This document shows positions 11,500 through 24,205 of a stretch of DNA of 64,000 bases, in pieces (the first letter of the stretch is position 1; every line of letters begins with the position of its first letter). The DNA is taken from NCBI GenBank assembly GCA_032622095.1, contig CP136063.1:147981379-148045378 (forward strand), written 5' to 3'. The notes under the pieces are model-generated. The model was not told the origin of the DNA and searched no databases. It saw nothing but the letters and a program-made list of their open reading frames with translations. The position numbers were made by a program, and so were the translations under genes. Source of the DNA: Siphonodentalium dalli (taxonomy: Eukaryota; Mollusca; Scaphopoda; Gadilida; Siphonodentaliidae).

Positions 11500-12889
11500 C
11501 TATAGTTCAATCAATGGTGTACATTGATCATGTCGAAATGAGCTACAATGTCATTGACACTTGTGTTATCTTTCTAACGGACAACACATGGGCGTAACAG
11601 GTCGTACCCAGTAAACAAAAATCCATCATGAGCTTTCGTGTGAAGGAAAACAATAAATGAAAACACCAGTGTTATTGTGTTATGTATGATTATGTTATGC
11701 TTGAGCATCCTTTGCAATAAATCAAGAAAGAGTTTTGATAGGCCTAACTTCGAACTATTCTGTTTAATGTTTGCTATTTTTGAGTAAAAAAAAATAAAAA
11801 AATGCGTCGATGTGTCAGGAGTCAAGAAACACGAGTGACACCACAGGTGTGTCGCGGTAAAAAGCACAGCTGACAGGAAAGAGAATCGTATCCGATTTTA
11901 AATCACCTTACATGTGAGCCAGATGCGACTGTTTAGAGATCCTTAACCGGCGACACAGAGTGCGCGCGAACCGAAGACCGACTGACGACATTTGTTTGTC
12001 TCATGCGGATTGACTCATTCGGCGCTTAACCCTTTATTTGCTGAATAGATGTTCCCATTCATTTACAAAAGTATACATTATAATTGTCTATATAAATCTG
12101 GAGGGATGTTCGGGGCATATAAGAAGACGACACCAGACAGACAGATACGACACGCTCAGAAGGAGTTCTTTTAAAGGGACACAAGTCACTCGCATTCGGA
12201 AAATGTGAAAAATCAAAAAGGTTTGTAAAACCATCATCACAAATAAGAATATGGAAAAATAGGAAGAATTTTATTTTATTTTTATTCTTGATAACTCCAG
12301 TGGGGAGATTTCGCACCTTGAAACTATTGCTAGGCAAACATTACCGTTACAGTTAAAGTCATTTTATCAACAAACATCGCCAAATATAATTGCAAATAAA
12401 TTTTGATAAAGTTGATAATCTGTGTTTTCTGCAATATCCGCATTGTTCTGACATTGTGTATAATATTTTTACCTTATGTATAACATTTTAAAATGTAGAC
12501 ATTGTGTATAACATTTTATAAGGCAGACCTTCATGATGCGATCAGATTTCACAACCAGCAGCACCAGAAGAAATCTCTTCCAGAATTTATGAGCGAAGTT
12601 TCAGATCAGATGTTCCACTCATGGTCACCATTATAAATCTCCATATGCAAAGGCACATACACATCAAAGTCAAGAACTTGTTTTATTTTAAAAGTATAAA
12701 TACCCCAGGTTACATTAAAGAAGTCAATTCATATTGCCTGCATGTGCACAGAAGGAAGTTATCCGTTTCCTTATTGGTGTCATTGAGTTGTCTCATATAT
12801 ACACTCTCTCGAGAATTCACAGAGATGACATACCCAATGATTTAACACTTTCATGACGGGAGCTGCTCTGGTGCAACATTAAAATTCAT
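11500..12889. other. Intergenic, no gene seen
   Basis: Short frames only, no homology I recognise. A duplicated phrase attgtgtataacatttta occurs near 12,455-12,520. Confidence 0.5.
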
Positions 12890-12961
12890 GTGCCAGTGCA
12901 TTCTCTTACATATGCGAGTCCCCATATAGGGAGTCTCGCATATATAATAGAACTTACTGGC
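12890..12961. mobile_element. MITE family B, copy 2 (short hairpin)
   Basis: The arm beginning tgccagtgcattctcttaca pairs with the arm ending tagaacttactggc around tatagggagtc. Confidence 0.75.
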
Positions 12962-13004
12962 TTACAAGATCAAGGTAAATATTGTTAGGCCAATGTATTA
13001 TAAA

Positions 13005-13172
13005 GTTATTATACAATGGTGTGTGCAGTATGTGTTTTTCTTGTACGAGTCCAGGTTGTGGTGAAAAGTCATATTGGACGAGACACGCCAGTGTCGAGTC
13101 CAATATGACTTTTCACCACAACCTGGACGAGTACAAGAAAAACTCATACTGTACACAACATTGTATAATGAC
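13005..13172. repeat. 168-bp near-perfect palindrome
   Basis: Left arm gttattatacaatg through gtccaatatgact-type core, right arm mirrored to cattgtataatgac (13,159-13,172). The centre is near gagacacgccagtgtcgag. The core phrase gagtccaatatgactttt recurs as single copies at about 13,460-13,500. Confidence 0.9.
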
Positions 13173-13565
13173 ATTTTTATTATCCATCTGTATGTTTATC
13201 CAAATTTTGGGAATAAATTTTTGTGGTTATTTTTGGTATTTGTCTGCACTTAATTCTCTATAAAATCCTGTATATTGATCATCAAAAAGCATGATTTGGA
13301 AAAGTAAACACGGAAGTGAGAAAAAAAACTCATGCGAAATGAAACGTCTGCTAAAATCCATCAGTGTGTTGCGCGCGCATCACAATTTCACCGATTCATT
13401 TCGCAATAGAGTTAATTCGTGACGTCACGGAGTCCCAATAAAAAGTGATATTGTACAGTCGGGAGTCCAATATGACTTTCGGGAGTTCAATATGACTTTT
13501 CCCAGGACTATCACGTGACGGCTTTTGCCCAATCGGAAATGGTGTTAGTTAAGGGATGGATAATA

Positions 13566-13631
13566 ATCTCTCATATATGCGAGGCTCTATATTTAAGACC
13601 TGTATATATATAAGAGAATGCATTGGCACAG
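13566..13631. mobile_element. MITE family B, copy 3
   Basis: tctctcatatatgcgaggct is mirrored by tatataagagaatgcattgg, then cacag. It is short and lacks the conserved left terminal block. Confidence 0.75.
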
Positions 13632-14510
13632 GGCTTTCGCAATATTTCAGGAAGCTCCATTCATGGAACGGTTAAAGTGGGTGACCGGTGGGTCGTATCT
13701 CAGTATCGGATAAAAAATGTTTCCTTCAAAAATGGGGTGATGGGTACCCAAAAGCCGGAATAATTTGTTTACGCCTGTTCGTATTTTTTTAGTTTTTTTG
13801 GCACCCCCTGGTCAGCGGAGAATTTATCCGTTGGACATGTTTGACGACCAGTTGTGATTTCAATTTGCGTGATTTTGCAACAAACTTTCTGGCGAAAAGT
13901 ATTTTTTTAAGAATGAACAAACAACTGTTTGGAGTGAATTTCTATTACGGCACAAAATCCCACTGTTAAGTCCCACTAAAACTGGTCACGTGAGCCCCAC
14001 CTCGCCTTAAATCGAACTTGTATACAACAGAGTAGCACGGTCTCGTATGGGAAATACCAGATTTACCAATATATCACATGAAACCCCAGTTATATAATTA
14101 AAAAGTAATTACATATTTCCTTATCTCTCAGTACTTATGAATAGGCGCGTGCTTCTCGGGATCGCGCCAACAAAAATGACCGCGCGTCTTTACATTGATT
14201 CAGGTGGATTAATACTATTTCGGAAGGCAGAAAATGGCATTAACACCAGACAATGCAAAATGATTGCTTTGTTCATTAAAGTAAAATTTTGGTCCAACTT
14301 CGTTGCACTAACGAAAATAGACACAAAAACAAAGAGGCAAATTGAGGCGCCATATTTTCCGTCGCCAGCCAGAGCGCGCAATACTGTCGTATACGGTTGT
14401 GAAGCGTCTCGGCCAACGCTGTAAATGTACGCATTTTGCAGCTTCTCTTAAGGATTTTGATTTGTTAAAGAGGCATAAAGCTCTAGTTTGTTCATATGAA
14501 ATAAAAGATC

Positions 14511-14651
14511 TTCAACTCGATCTGTTTGGATATAAAAATTTATGAAACTATAGCTAGATAAATTTGATTCACAACTCGTCTACGACTCGTTGTGAATCAA
14601 ATATTCAAACTCGTTTCATAAAATCTTATATCCCAACATAACGAGTTGGAG
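14511..14651. repeat. Hairpin element, 60-bp arms
   Basis: ttcaactcgatctgtttgga is mirrored by cccaacataacgagttggag, and the inner gattcacaactcg pairs with ctcgttgtgaatc across a 7-base loop near 14,585. Confidence 0.85.
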
Positions 14652-14654
14652 TTT

Positions 14655-15430
14655 CTCTATATTTACTATACCAGTGACAAGGTTCACAAGTCCGATTTTG
14701 GGGGAAAAACACATCATCCATCATATTCCTCATAGATACTCAAAATCGTTCATCTCAGCCACAATACATTTCAATGAAATTTCCTTTCTTTTGATGTATA
14801 ATCCATAGTATCAAACGAAGGGAAGTCGAGATATGGTATCGAAAACTAATGAAACCTATACCGACAAAAATCGGGCGTAAGTTTCCATGTCCGGTAAGTA
14901 GCGATTTAGTTTTACGTCTGGGAACAAATGGGGGGGGGGTATACATTTTAAGGCGCTATAAAAAAATTGCTCAAGGCTGACTGAAGGCCAGCCGTTAAAA
15001 TCTTGATGTCGGATACCTGAATTTACAAAATCCGCAGAGAAAAAAACTTTATAAGCCAAAACACGCATCCGTGACCTTATACATGGATACCAATTCAATA
15101 AATACGGCCGAAATTGTGATGTGTCGACTTCGTTCAACGAAAGGAATTGTTATGCCCTGTAAAATACACTTGGACATATTTTGGCTGAGTTGACAGTTTT
15201 TAGAATTGTTGAGGACATTATTGAGGATATGGGGCGGACAGAGAAACTGACCACCCGTTTTACCAAAATCCCAGTAGTTTTCAGTACGATATCAAGATTG
15301 TGACTGGGTTGAACGATATTGAGAATCTATGAGAAAATATAATAGATTGTGTTTTTTCCAAAATCGGATTGTGAATATTGTCATTGATATAGTATATATT
15401 TGTATATCTGGTATTTCCCAATCGGTCTGT
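14655..15430. mobile_element. Inverted-repeat element, family F
   Basis: The left end (tactataccagtgacaaggt, then tccgattttggg and aaaatcgttcatctca) is mirrored on the right (tgaacgatattgagaatcta, then ccaaaatcgga and gatatagtata). A related single arm is at 45,005-45,245, and the far part of that arm reappears inverted at 39,360-39,460. Confidence 0.7.
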
Positions 15431-15938
15431 GTCGAGAAGGACTTACTGCAAGTGACATAATTTAGAAATGAATTTCCATCAGCATAGAATAATAAAGAGC
15501 GTTCTTCGTTAGACTATTCCTGATATGGTAATAATAAAGAGCGTCCGTTAAATACATCGAGCTGGACTAAAATATTGCATGTACACCGAAAGTTCGTGTG
15601 TATATATCGACAAATTGTATCCCTCCCCACAAACTTCGCAGACATGATTTAGGGGCTCTAATAATGAGTCAAAGGTGCATACCATGTCCATTTTACGCAG
15701 AATAATAATTTAACCATCAGGCGTCAGTGGTGTGTGTGTGTGTGTGTCCTAATGTTGATGGTAAACATTTACTTTAACCCTTTCTATACTAAATGGATTC
15801 TCCCTTTCAGATATAAAAGTTAATATTGGTATGGCCTATTATTCATTTTGATGCGTGTTCAGGAAAATGAACAGACCACACAGTATGACGAAAAAAAAAA
15901 TATTAATACAAGTGCATGATTCATAATCTTTGGAGCAT

Positions 15939-15999
15939 GGGAAATGGTTAGATAATAAGCTCAACAAACGTTTGCTGAACTTATTATCTGAACATTTCC
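15939..15999. mobile_element. Short hairpin element, family D, copy 1
   Basis: gggaaatggttagataataa is mirrored by ttattatctgaacatttcc with a short tcaacaaacg/tgctgaac centre. Another full copy is at 61,712-61,788, with half copies at about 778-808 and 62,964-63,000. Confidence 0.8.
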
Positions 16000-17064
16000 T
16001 AAGTGATAACTACTCGCCAGCGAGTATTTAGTAAGGCCTAACGGTGTGAAAAAATTAGGGTAGGTAGGTAGGGAATATTTTAATTTTAATTTTTAATTTT
16101 TAATTTGTATCCAGCTGCAGAAATATTGAACTACCTCGACCAAAGTGACATAAAATGCCAACACATGTTGTGGGGAAGTATTACTTGAACATCACAGTGG
16201 AAATATACATTAAGATTGAATAAAAGATCAAACTTGGTTTATGCTTAAGTGTGTGATTTGTTATTCACATACCACATTTTCATAATTTTGGCTATATTAC
16301 TTGGTATGAAATTGATGTCACTAACGTTTTATAAGAATTTTACCCATAATACCACCATTACACCGGCACTTGTATTGTGATGGCTACATCCCATTGGCTG
16401 TACCCCTACCATGTGTGGTGATAACTTCTATATATATATACAGATACACACCCACCATGTATGTTGGTAGTTCCAAAACAAGGCTTAAAGCAGGCCTGAT
16501 ATCCACTCTCAGGAAATTAAAATCACAAAATCATGCCCAACAAATTGCATCAATCTATGAATCCACACCTGGAGTTTTAACTGTTGAGGTCCAGCTCTCA
16601 CTTTATGGTCAGTTTCTACAGGGATATGTTAGAAACCATGTGTTTTGCAACTAATGAACATCATTGTGTATGTGCATTGGTGGTATGTGCATTGGTGGTA
16701 AAAATCTAAAGAACAATTGTTTTTAATTATTTTTTTATAGAAATTTTCGGCTTTATCTCAAAATATCAATAAAAAGATAAGGGTCGGCGGTTAGTTTTAG
16801 GGTCGGTCGATGTGCGGAAACATAGAATCTTTTTTCTTTGGCCTAACGAAAGTGTTAACGCAGTATAAATTATGTGTGGAGGGTGCGTTCTTCGAGAAAA
16901 CTATTTTACCATTTATCGGAATATTTTATGTCTCAGACTCAGTTCTGCGCGGCAATGCATCATTTGACGATATGGGTGATAAGACATTTGACACAGGGAC
17001 GTCACGGGGGGGGGGGGGGGGGGGTATTTGGACCGAAACTATGTTGAGATTATTCTGATTGTTG

Positions 17065-17470
17065 AAGTAACCAATTTTGAATGGGGATTAATTTCCATGC
17101 AAATCTGCGGAGCAAAAGTTATAGAGTTGTAAATACTTCTGAGTGTGACTTGATGTGGTATTGAAAACAATAGGTATTTGTCTGGCGGGTCCGCTTGGAA
17201 CTAGAGTTATTTATTTTTGAATTTTCTATTGATTTTTTAAAATTTCGGTAAAGTGTTTTAATTCCCGAAAAAAAAATCTCAAAAATACATTTATTGGGAT
17301 TTTTTTTTTTAATTTACCTATATCGCACCGGCCAGTTAACTGTTATGACTGTTCAATTATATGTCTGCTTAAGTTCCCGAATAACTGCTTCATACATAAC
17401 TTTTGCCCCGGAGATTTGCATGAAAATCCCCATTCAAAATTTGTCACTTCACCTCCCCCTTATAATTTTC
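17065..17470. mobile_element. 400-bp inverted-repeat element with G17-20 run nearby
   Basis: The left arm (accaattttgaatggggatt, then gcggagcaaaagttat) is the reverse complement of the right arm (cataacttttgccccgga, then atccccattcaaaatttg). A 19-base G run (17,006-17,024) lies immediately to the left. Confidence 0.75.
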
Positions 17471-18539
17471 CAATCAAAATTTTGTGAAAAGATGCCATTT
17501 TTAGACCAGGATTAGAATATTTTCCAATTTCAGCAAAATAGTTAGATTGAATTGGCCATCAAATGGAACGTTTCCACTCTAGAGGGTATTAGCTTGAATT
17601 ATCGCACCAGTCAGCTGGACCAGTTGGAAAGTTTTAGGCATCAGTCAGGGGGCGGGGGGGGGGGCGGAAAACAGTTCCGGATACGTATGTGCTTTTTCTT
17701 CATTTTGACCTATCTTGGCACCCACCACCCCTATTTTTTATCCAGTGTATTTTTTTAATAGACGCACACCTTTATCGAAGATTTGTGACAAATATCTACA
17801 GGATAACAAAACCCTTCAATGTATCACACGTTTTCGTTAATGATACTCTGCTATGCTTCGTTGCACAGTTGGAGAAGCGCTCAACGAAGTGTTTTTTTTT
17901 TATGTGTTTAATTTTATCAACTTGTACGACACTTCAAAGGCCCATCATTATTTTCTTACTGGCCCTGACTGCGAACCTGCCGTTACAAGCATTGAAATTC
18001 CATAAATGTATACTGAGGTCACAGTGATTGACATTTCAAAATGTTCTTAATGTTGATTGTCTTAACAAATAGTCAAACACCGTAAAACACATCCTTTGTG
18101 TGCAATAGAATGAAATGTATAACTGTTGAATAATAAACATGGACACAGCCTTTGATATGAATTTGTTTTGTTTTGTTTTTTAATTTGTTTTATGATTCGC
18201 AGCAGGTATTCTGGAACAGCGATGAATTCTATATGCATCCAGCAGAGGGTTTCCGTATGGGCTCTGAGGTGATAACCCACTCATATATAACACAATATAC
18301 TGCTATATGAAGTATATACTTCAGTATACAATGTTTACTGCCATCCAGGTAATAATTTATTATATTTTGTGAAAAAAAGGCATGAGGAATACAAATTTCA
18401 GCTTGCCGAAAGAAAAAAACTGAGTTCTGAGCTGATGATGACCCACCCAACCCGCCTACGTGTCCGGAACTTTTTTTCCGCCTCCCCTGGAAAATTCTAA
18501 CTCAAGGGAACACGGATGGGTCAATTACTTACCCAAAAG

Positions 18540-18685
18540 TAATTAATGACAATTACTTTCAAAACTCTCAATTACAATACAATTACTTTCAAAACACAAA
18601 AGTAATTATTACAATTACTTTCAAAACACAAAGTAATTAATTACAATTATTTTGACAATGTAATTAATTAATTAATTAATTGAAG
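18540..18685. repeat. AT-rich tandem repeat, about 33-bp unit
   Basis: Degenerate copies of aagtaattaattacaattac followed by tttcaaaacaca, ending in a (taat)n run. Confidence 0.8.
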
Positions 18686-19743
18686 GGAATGTGCAAATGA
18701 TCGAAGTATCCTTGAGTTAGACATTTTGGCTTTCAATTGGTGAAATTTTAAATTCCAAGTTGGACATCCCCACCTCCCTGAAGTTTTGACATATTACCTC
18801 CGGCTCTGATCCAAACGCTTTGATGACATCTTCTGCGGACGCGACGTTCAATGCGCACGTTGGGAACGTCTCTTCGTACGTTGTTGTCATTTCCAGTCTC
18901 TTGTCGCTTGGGAGCGGCTTCTTTCTTCACTTGTATTTCTGTCTGATTCATCTACTCGTGTTTCATGTGCAATGTACCAGCATTGGCAATGTTCTGGTTT
19001 TGACACATTGCCGAGGAGACTCCCACCTTGCGCCACCGAACCACGTTGTTATTGTTTACAAATGTTGAGTGGAATTGTCCACCTTAACTGCATGTGATAC
19101 GCTTTCGCGAGTGGCCTGTAGTTTATGACACGTCGCATGGCTGGTCAGGATTATGGTGTAAGTTTCACCCACCGGTATAATGGAACGACCCAATCAGACC
19201 GAGCTGAGATTAGCATACCTCGTCAGGGAAACACCTCGCGTCGATAGTTGACCCGCGATGTTTCTGAAAGATAAACGAACAGCTTCTTAAAAGTGGTCAC
19301 ATCAAAGTACAAAGGAATACGGAACACAAAATCACACCACACACTCAATCTACAATTTCCTGCCAGACGGTCACTGTACTGGTGGTATAATGTCATTTGT
19401 TGTAAAATGTATAAAATACAATTTCAGTCTAAGTTCGTGAAAATCATCAAGGAAAAAAAACCTTAATCTACTACATAAATTGCGTTAGAAAAAATTATAT
19501 ATGGTATATAAGATATAATATGAGGAATGCGACAGTGTGCAGCAGCAGTGTGTGTGGCACCCATGGAGGCAAAAGGATGAGAAGACGATATGCCATAGTG
19601 ACGGCGAACCAATTTAAAAGAAATAAATAAATGGGGGAAACAGAATTTAGCTGCAGGTGTGGTTAGGCCTATATATATACATTTCAGGTGATGGATTTTA
19701 ATCACAACTATAGAAACAAATATAATTTGTGCTTTATACTTAT

Positions 19744-20168
19744 TTAAAGATGCATAATCCGAAATAAGGTTCGCAAATTACTATTTCCTTGGCTTCGGGA
19801 GTCAAAGCTCAGAGTGATCAGATATCGATTTTTAACATCTATTATTTTTCACCACCAATAATTTTAAGTGACCCAGTAAAAGTAATGAAAAGACGATCTG
19901 GGACCAAATTACGGACGAAGATGGATAACTCTAAAATCATGTGACTTTTTGTGTCAGATATATGAAAAACCGGCAAACTTTCGCTGAACAAAATGTTGAT
20001 AAATAACAGGTTTTGGGCAATTTATACTATAGTTGACTGTGGTTAGCATTATTTTTGGGCAATTAATTGATTCTGATAACTGAAGCTGCATTTAAAAAAA
20101 AATGTTGTTGTTGTTGTTGTTGGAATCTGATGATATGGGGACCATCGAATCGGATTGAGTACCTTTAA
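19744..20168. mobile_element. Family C element, copy C2 (diverged)
   Basis: It is bounded by TTAA at 19,744-19,747 and 20,165-20,168. The right terminus cggattgagtacct is intact and the left is decayed (agatgcataatccg). Internal ttgttgttgttgttggaatc is shared with other copies. Confidence 0.75.
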
Positions 20169-20878
20169 GTTACTAGTACACTTGACATGTTTGTGATCTT
20201 TAGGTGCTATTGAGATTCAACGGGGGGGGGGGGGGGGTCTAAACATAGTTCGTAAAAGTAACTGTAATGATCACAAAAACTAACATAATATATTGTTATT
20301 TAGTACACTCATCGATGCATTAACGTTCCGTGATGATTTGAAGCTTGAACTTATGTTCGATTTTGTTACATGTATCACGTCCACTTCCGGGTATCAAAAT
20401 AGGTCGCCAAATACGTCATGTACTATTTGCGGATTTTATGTGTCATCGAAAGGTTTACTCAAGCCATATAATTTAGAAAATTTGAACCTCATCTTCTTTC
20501 AAACATAGAACATTGAAGACCGTTTCTTATTGCCCTGTTACTGATATGGCAATAATAAAGAGCGTTTCTTATTGCCCTGTTACTGATATGGCAATGATAA
20601 AGAGCGTTTGTCTGATTTATGCGCGAAACAATTGAAAACATCTGGAAAAGTTTAATGACTCTGTCCAGTATTTTTGTCCCCAGACTTTCTGAAAGAAAAT
20701 GGGGACTATAGAAACGGGCTGCGTCCGTCCGTCCGTCACACTTTTGAATACCTTCATGGTGTAATCATCTCCTACAGATTTCATCCCAGAGATTTGAAAC
20801 TTCAGAAATTGTTGCCCATATATTGAAGATGTGCATTATGTTTATAGATGACGGAAAAATTATTTTTTGACGGAGTTA

Positions 20879-21367
20879 TTAAAGGTACTCAATCCGATCA
20901 GAGGGTCCCTATCTCAACAGATTCCAACAACAACAATCCGATCAGAGGGTCCTATATTACTATTTATTTGGCTTTTGGGGTAAAAAATATTTGATTCGAG
21001 TCGAGGAACCCATCAAACAAAGCTCAGAGTTATTAGATATTGATTTTTGAAATTTGTTATTTTCTCGAGATGAGTACTAATAATTGCCTTCAACTTCGTA
21101 ATATGCTCGAGATGTGTATACCAAAACACTATTCAAAACAGACAAGGATGGATAACTCTAAAATCAAGTGGTAATAATAACGCAATTTTGACTGTGTTCT
21201 GGGACAGAAAGTATTCCCGATAATGAAAAATAATAAATTTCTAAAATCGATATCTAACAAATCTGAGCTTTGATGGGTGACTTCCTCGACTCGAATCAAA
21301 TATTTTTGACCCCCGAAGCCATTGATATAGTAATTGAGAGGAGTTTGATCGGATTGAGTACCTTTAA
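20879..21367. mobile_element. Family C element, copy C3
   Basis: A complete copy with TTAA at both ends (20,879-20,882; 21,364-21,367) and palindromic termini. It is in the opposite orientation to C4 immediately to its right, so the pair forms an inverted dimer. Confidence 0.85.
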
Positions 21368-21769
21368 AGCCACCCATCAAAGCTCAGATTTGTTAGATAT
21401 CGATTTTAGAAATCTATTATTTTTCATTATCGGGAATTATTTCTGGCCCAGAAGACAGTCAAAATTTCGTTATTATTACCACTTGATTATAGAGTTATCC
21501 ATCCTTGTCTGTTTGAATAGAGTTTTGGCGTAAAATCTCGAGCAGGTTACCAAATTGACGGCAGTTATTAGTACTCATCTCGAGCAATTAACAAATTTCA
21601 AAAATCAATATCTAATAACTCTGAGCTTTGTTTGATGGGTTCCTCGACTCGAATCAAATATTTTTTACCCCCAAAGCCAAAGAAATAGTAATATAGGACC
21701 CTCTGATCGGATTGTTGTTGTTGGAATCTGTTGAGATGGGGACCCTCTTTACGGATTGAGTACCTTTAA
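21368..21769. mobile_element. Family C element, copy C4 (left-truncated)
   Basis: It lacks the left terminus but is otherwise nearly identical to 8728-9127 of copy C1. I see one substitution (attctttctgg versus attatttctgg) and one small indel (ttctaaaaatc versus ttcaaaaatc). It ends CGGATTGAGTACCT-TTAA at 21,769. Confidence 0.9.
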
Positions 21770-22159
21770 CCCTTTTCGACTTAGAAAATTTAAACATTTT
21801 TTATGTTTTCAGTATGAGGGTACCTTCACGGTGTAATCAACTCCTACAGTTTTCATCCTAGAGATTTGAAACTTCAGAATATTGTTGCCCATATATTGAA
21901 GATGTGCAAAATGTATATAGATGACGGAACAATTATTTTTTGACAGAGTTATTAACCCATTTCGACTTAGAAAATTTAAACATTTTTTATAATTTTCTGT
22001 ATGAGGGTATCTTCATGGTGTAATCAACTCCTCCTACAGTTTTGATCGTAGATATTTGAAACTTCAGAGTATTGCTACCCACATATTGGAGATGTGCATC
22101 ATGTATATAGATGACTGAATCTTTTTTTTTTACGGAGTTATTAACCCTTTCGACTTAGA

Positions 22160-23110
22160 ACATTTCAACATTTTTTAAAATTTCTAATTTCTTTAACAAA
22201 GCGGCATCGACTGCCACGTTGTCGGGGGACACTGTGGTCGGCTGACCTTTTATTTTTTCAGAGTTATAAAAACATATAGATCTACAGTTAGTGTATGTAT
22301 CGACACATCATATCCCAAGCTCCATGCAGAGTTCAGTCACCTATACACGGGACTTATCGCTGCCCGCACATACATGTAATGTGAAGAAATGTCACATTTG
22401 TTTATTTCATATTTTATAGGTTACAATTCATTCTGCATTATTCTGAGAAACTGAACTATCCATATTCACTTGAAAATTGTCTAGATCAAGCCAGAATGAA
22501 TTGTAACTGACAAAACACTTCAATAAAAATGTCAGATTTAATTAAGAACACACACATGTCGGAAAATTGTTCAGACATAGCGTAGCGAGGGGACTGAACT
22601 CTGTTTTGCAGCTTGACCCTTTGATTATGTTTACACAGTTTAAACAAAAAAAATTCTATAGCTTTCCAGACATTGCAATATCACTCGTCGATTTTGTTTC
22701 TGAACGGACGTGGCTAGGTCTTGACAATGGATTTAACAAAAATGAAATAATAAAACATGAGTTTAAAGCGACTCATAATGTTCATGCATCAAACTTAACC
22801 TATAATATGTGTTTGGTTCTATCGTAGTCCGGTGTAAAAAAAAATAAAAAAAATAAGTCGATAACTGACATACATATATGAACAGTCTATATATTATTCA
22901 GAAACAAAGATTATTGAAGTGGTAAGAACTATCGCACCCGGGAGGAAATTGATTCCTCCTTTTCCACAACATGTTACAATAAAGGCGTTCGTTTTAGCTG
23001 CATTCTGATGTGTGAAGACCAGAGAGCGTCTGTTCATGTGTGTAAAGTTAAACACAGCTAATAATATTCGACCGCTTTGGTACGTCTTTTAAACGTATAT
23101 AGTGAGTGAG
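22160..23110. other. Intergenic, no gene seen
   Basis: No recognisable coding region. A short inverted pair (gttacaattcattctg at about 22,420 / cagaatgaattgtaac at about 22,492) is present. Confidence 0.5.
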
Positions 23111-23112
23111 TG

Positions 23113-24205
23113 TGTGGTGTTCAGAACTATCGACTTATCATTGGAATTAGTCTCTTCTAAAAGCTGACGATAATCTTTTGAGATTTATGTCTCTGGAACT
23201 GTGATTCAGATTTCATGTCCGTATTGATGGGATTCCCTCCATTCCATTGGATACTTATTTTTTAAAGTTAATTTAATGACAATTTTACACCCACAAGGGG
23301 CAGATGCCATACATAATAACATGAAATGTACAAGCAATATCAATGCATATCAAAATATATATGGAATTGGTATAGACATATAATAAATAATACAAGTAAT
23401 TGTGTTATGCACTCTCTTCAAAGAATTTCCGGACCATGTTACAGACTGTAGTACAAACATCTTTATGTTCGTTTTTCATAAGAAATATGAATTTATCATC
23501 CTCATTCATATATTTAAATTCGGGTATTTTTGCTAAAATGTCAATTTAAAAAATCTGTATATGTCTCAGACTGCATGGGTGCCATTTCAATGGTTGTGTC
23601 GCAAAAACTAACTCATTGCAATGTAGAATCCAGTCTTTGTAAACAAAAACAGTATCCGGAGAGGGGCTTCGCATGCTTCACAAACCTGTGGCCATTTTGT
23701 ATATTATGCAAATCAACTATGTTTCAAGTCTATAAAAAGCCGATAACAATTACAAAGACTGCTTCGTGATTGGTTATATTTAAATTGCGAGATGACATGT
23801 TGACAATTTTCCCACACATAGCGAAACACACACCTTTTATAATAAAGAATACAGAGGACATATTCATAATTCATATAATCATGGCAATCTACGAGATATC
23901 ATCTTCGAGTTTTTATCAGTGAACGATATTTATTGTTGTTTCTATAACTACTACTGAATACAACGATTCTCACAAACTTTTACAACGACAGACATGCACT
24001 AATTTAAAACGATTTGTTACGTCATCTTGGGAAAGCCGCGTCGTCCTAGAAATTAAATCTGAATCAAATGCAGTTCCAGAGACGTAAATGTGATAAGATT
24101 GCCGTCGGCTTTTAGAAAAGACTGTGCCAGAATGTCACAAAAGCGACTAATTACCAGGTCTAATAGTGATGTGAAACACTCCGCTGATGTGTTCTGAACG
24201 AAATA
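23113..24205. mobile_element. 1.1-kb element with about 100-bp terminal inverted repeats
   Basis: The left end (gtgttcagaactatcgactt, then tcttctaaaagctgacg and tctctggaactg) is mirrored at the right end (cagttccagagacg, then gtcggcttttagaaaaga and gatgtgttctgaacg). The interior has no transposase I can recognise, so it is probably non-autonomous. Confidence 0.65.

Larger units (their letters stand above)
20690..22150 (+). repeat. Tandem array of about 185-bp units, interrupted by family C insertion
   Basis: Each unit carries tgtaatcatctcctacag or close, then atttgaaacttcagaa and ttgcccatatattgaagatg, then a run ending gacggagttatta. Copies start near 20,742, 21,830 and 22,010, with a leader ggctgcgtccgtccgtccgt at 20,718. 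Between the first and second copies lies a composite family C insertion (20,879-21,769). Confidence 0.85.

Noticed and set aside
16370-16654. 94-codon plus-strand frame with MYVGSSKTRLKAGLISTLRK, loosely like a GIY-YIG nuclease fragment.
   Set aside because: Only a few residues match, catalytic context is absent, and there is no supporting neighbour; likely chance or an unrecognisable repeat fragment.
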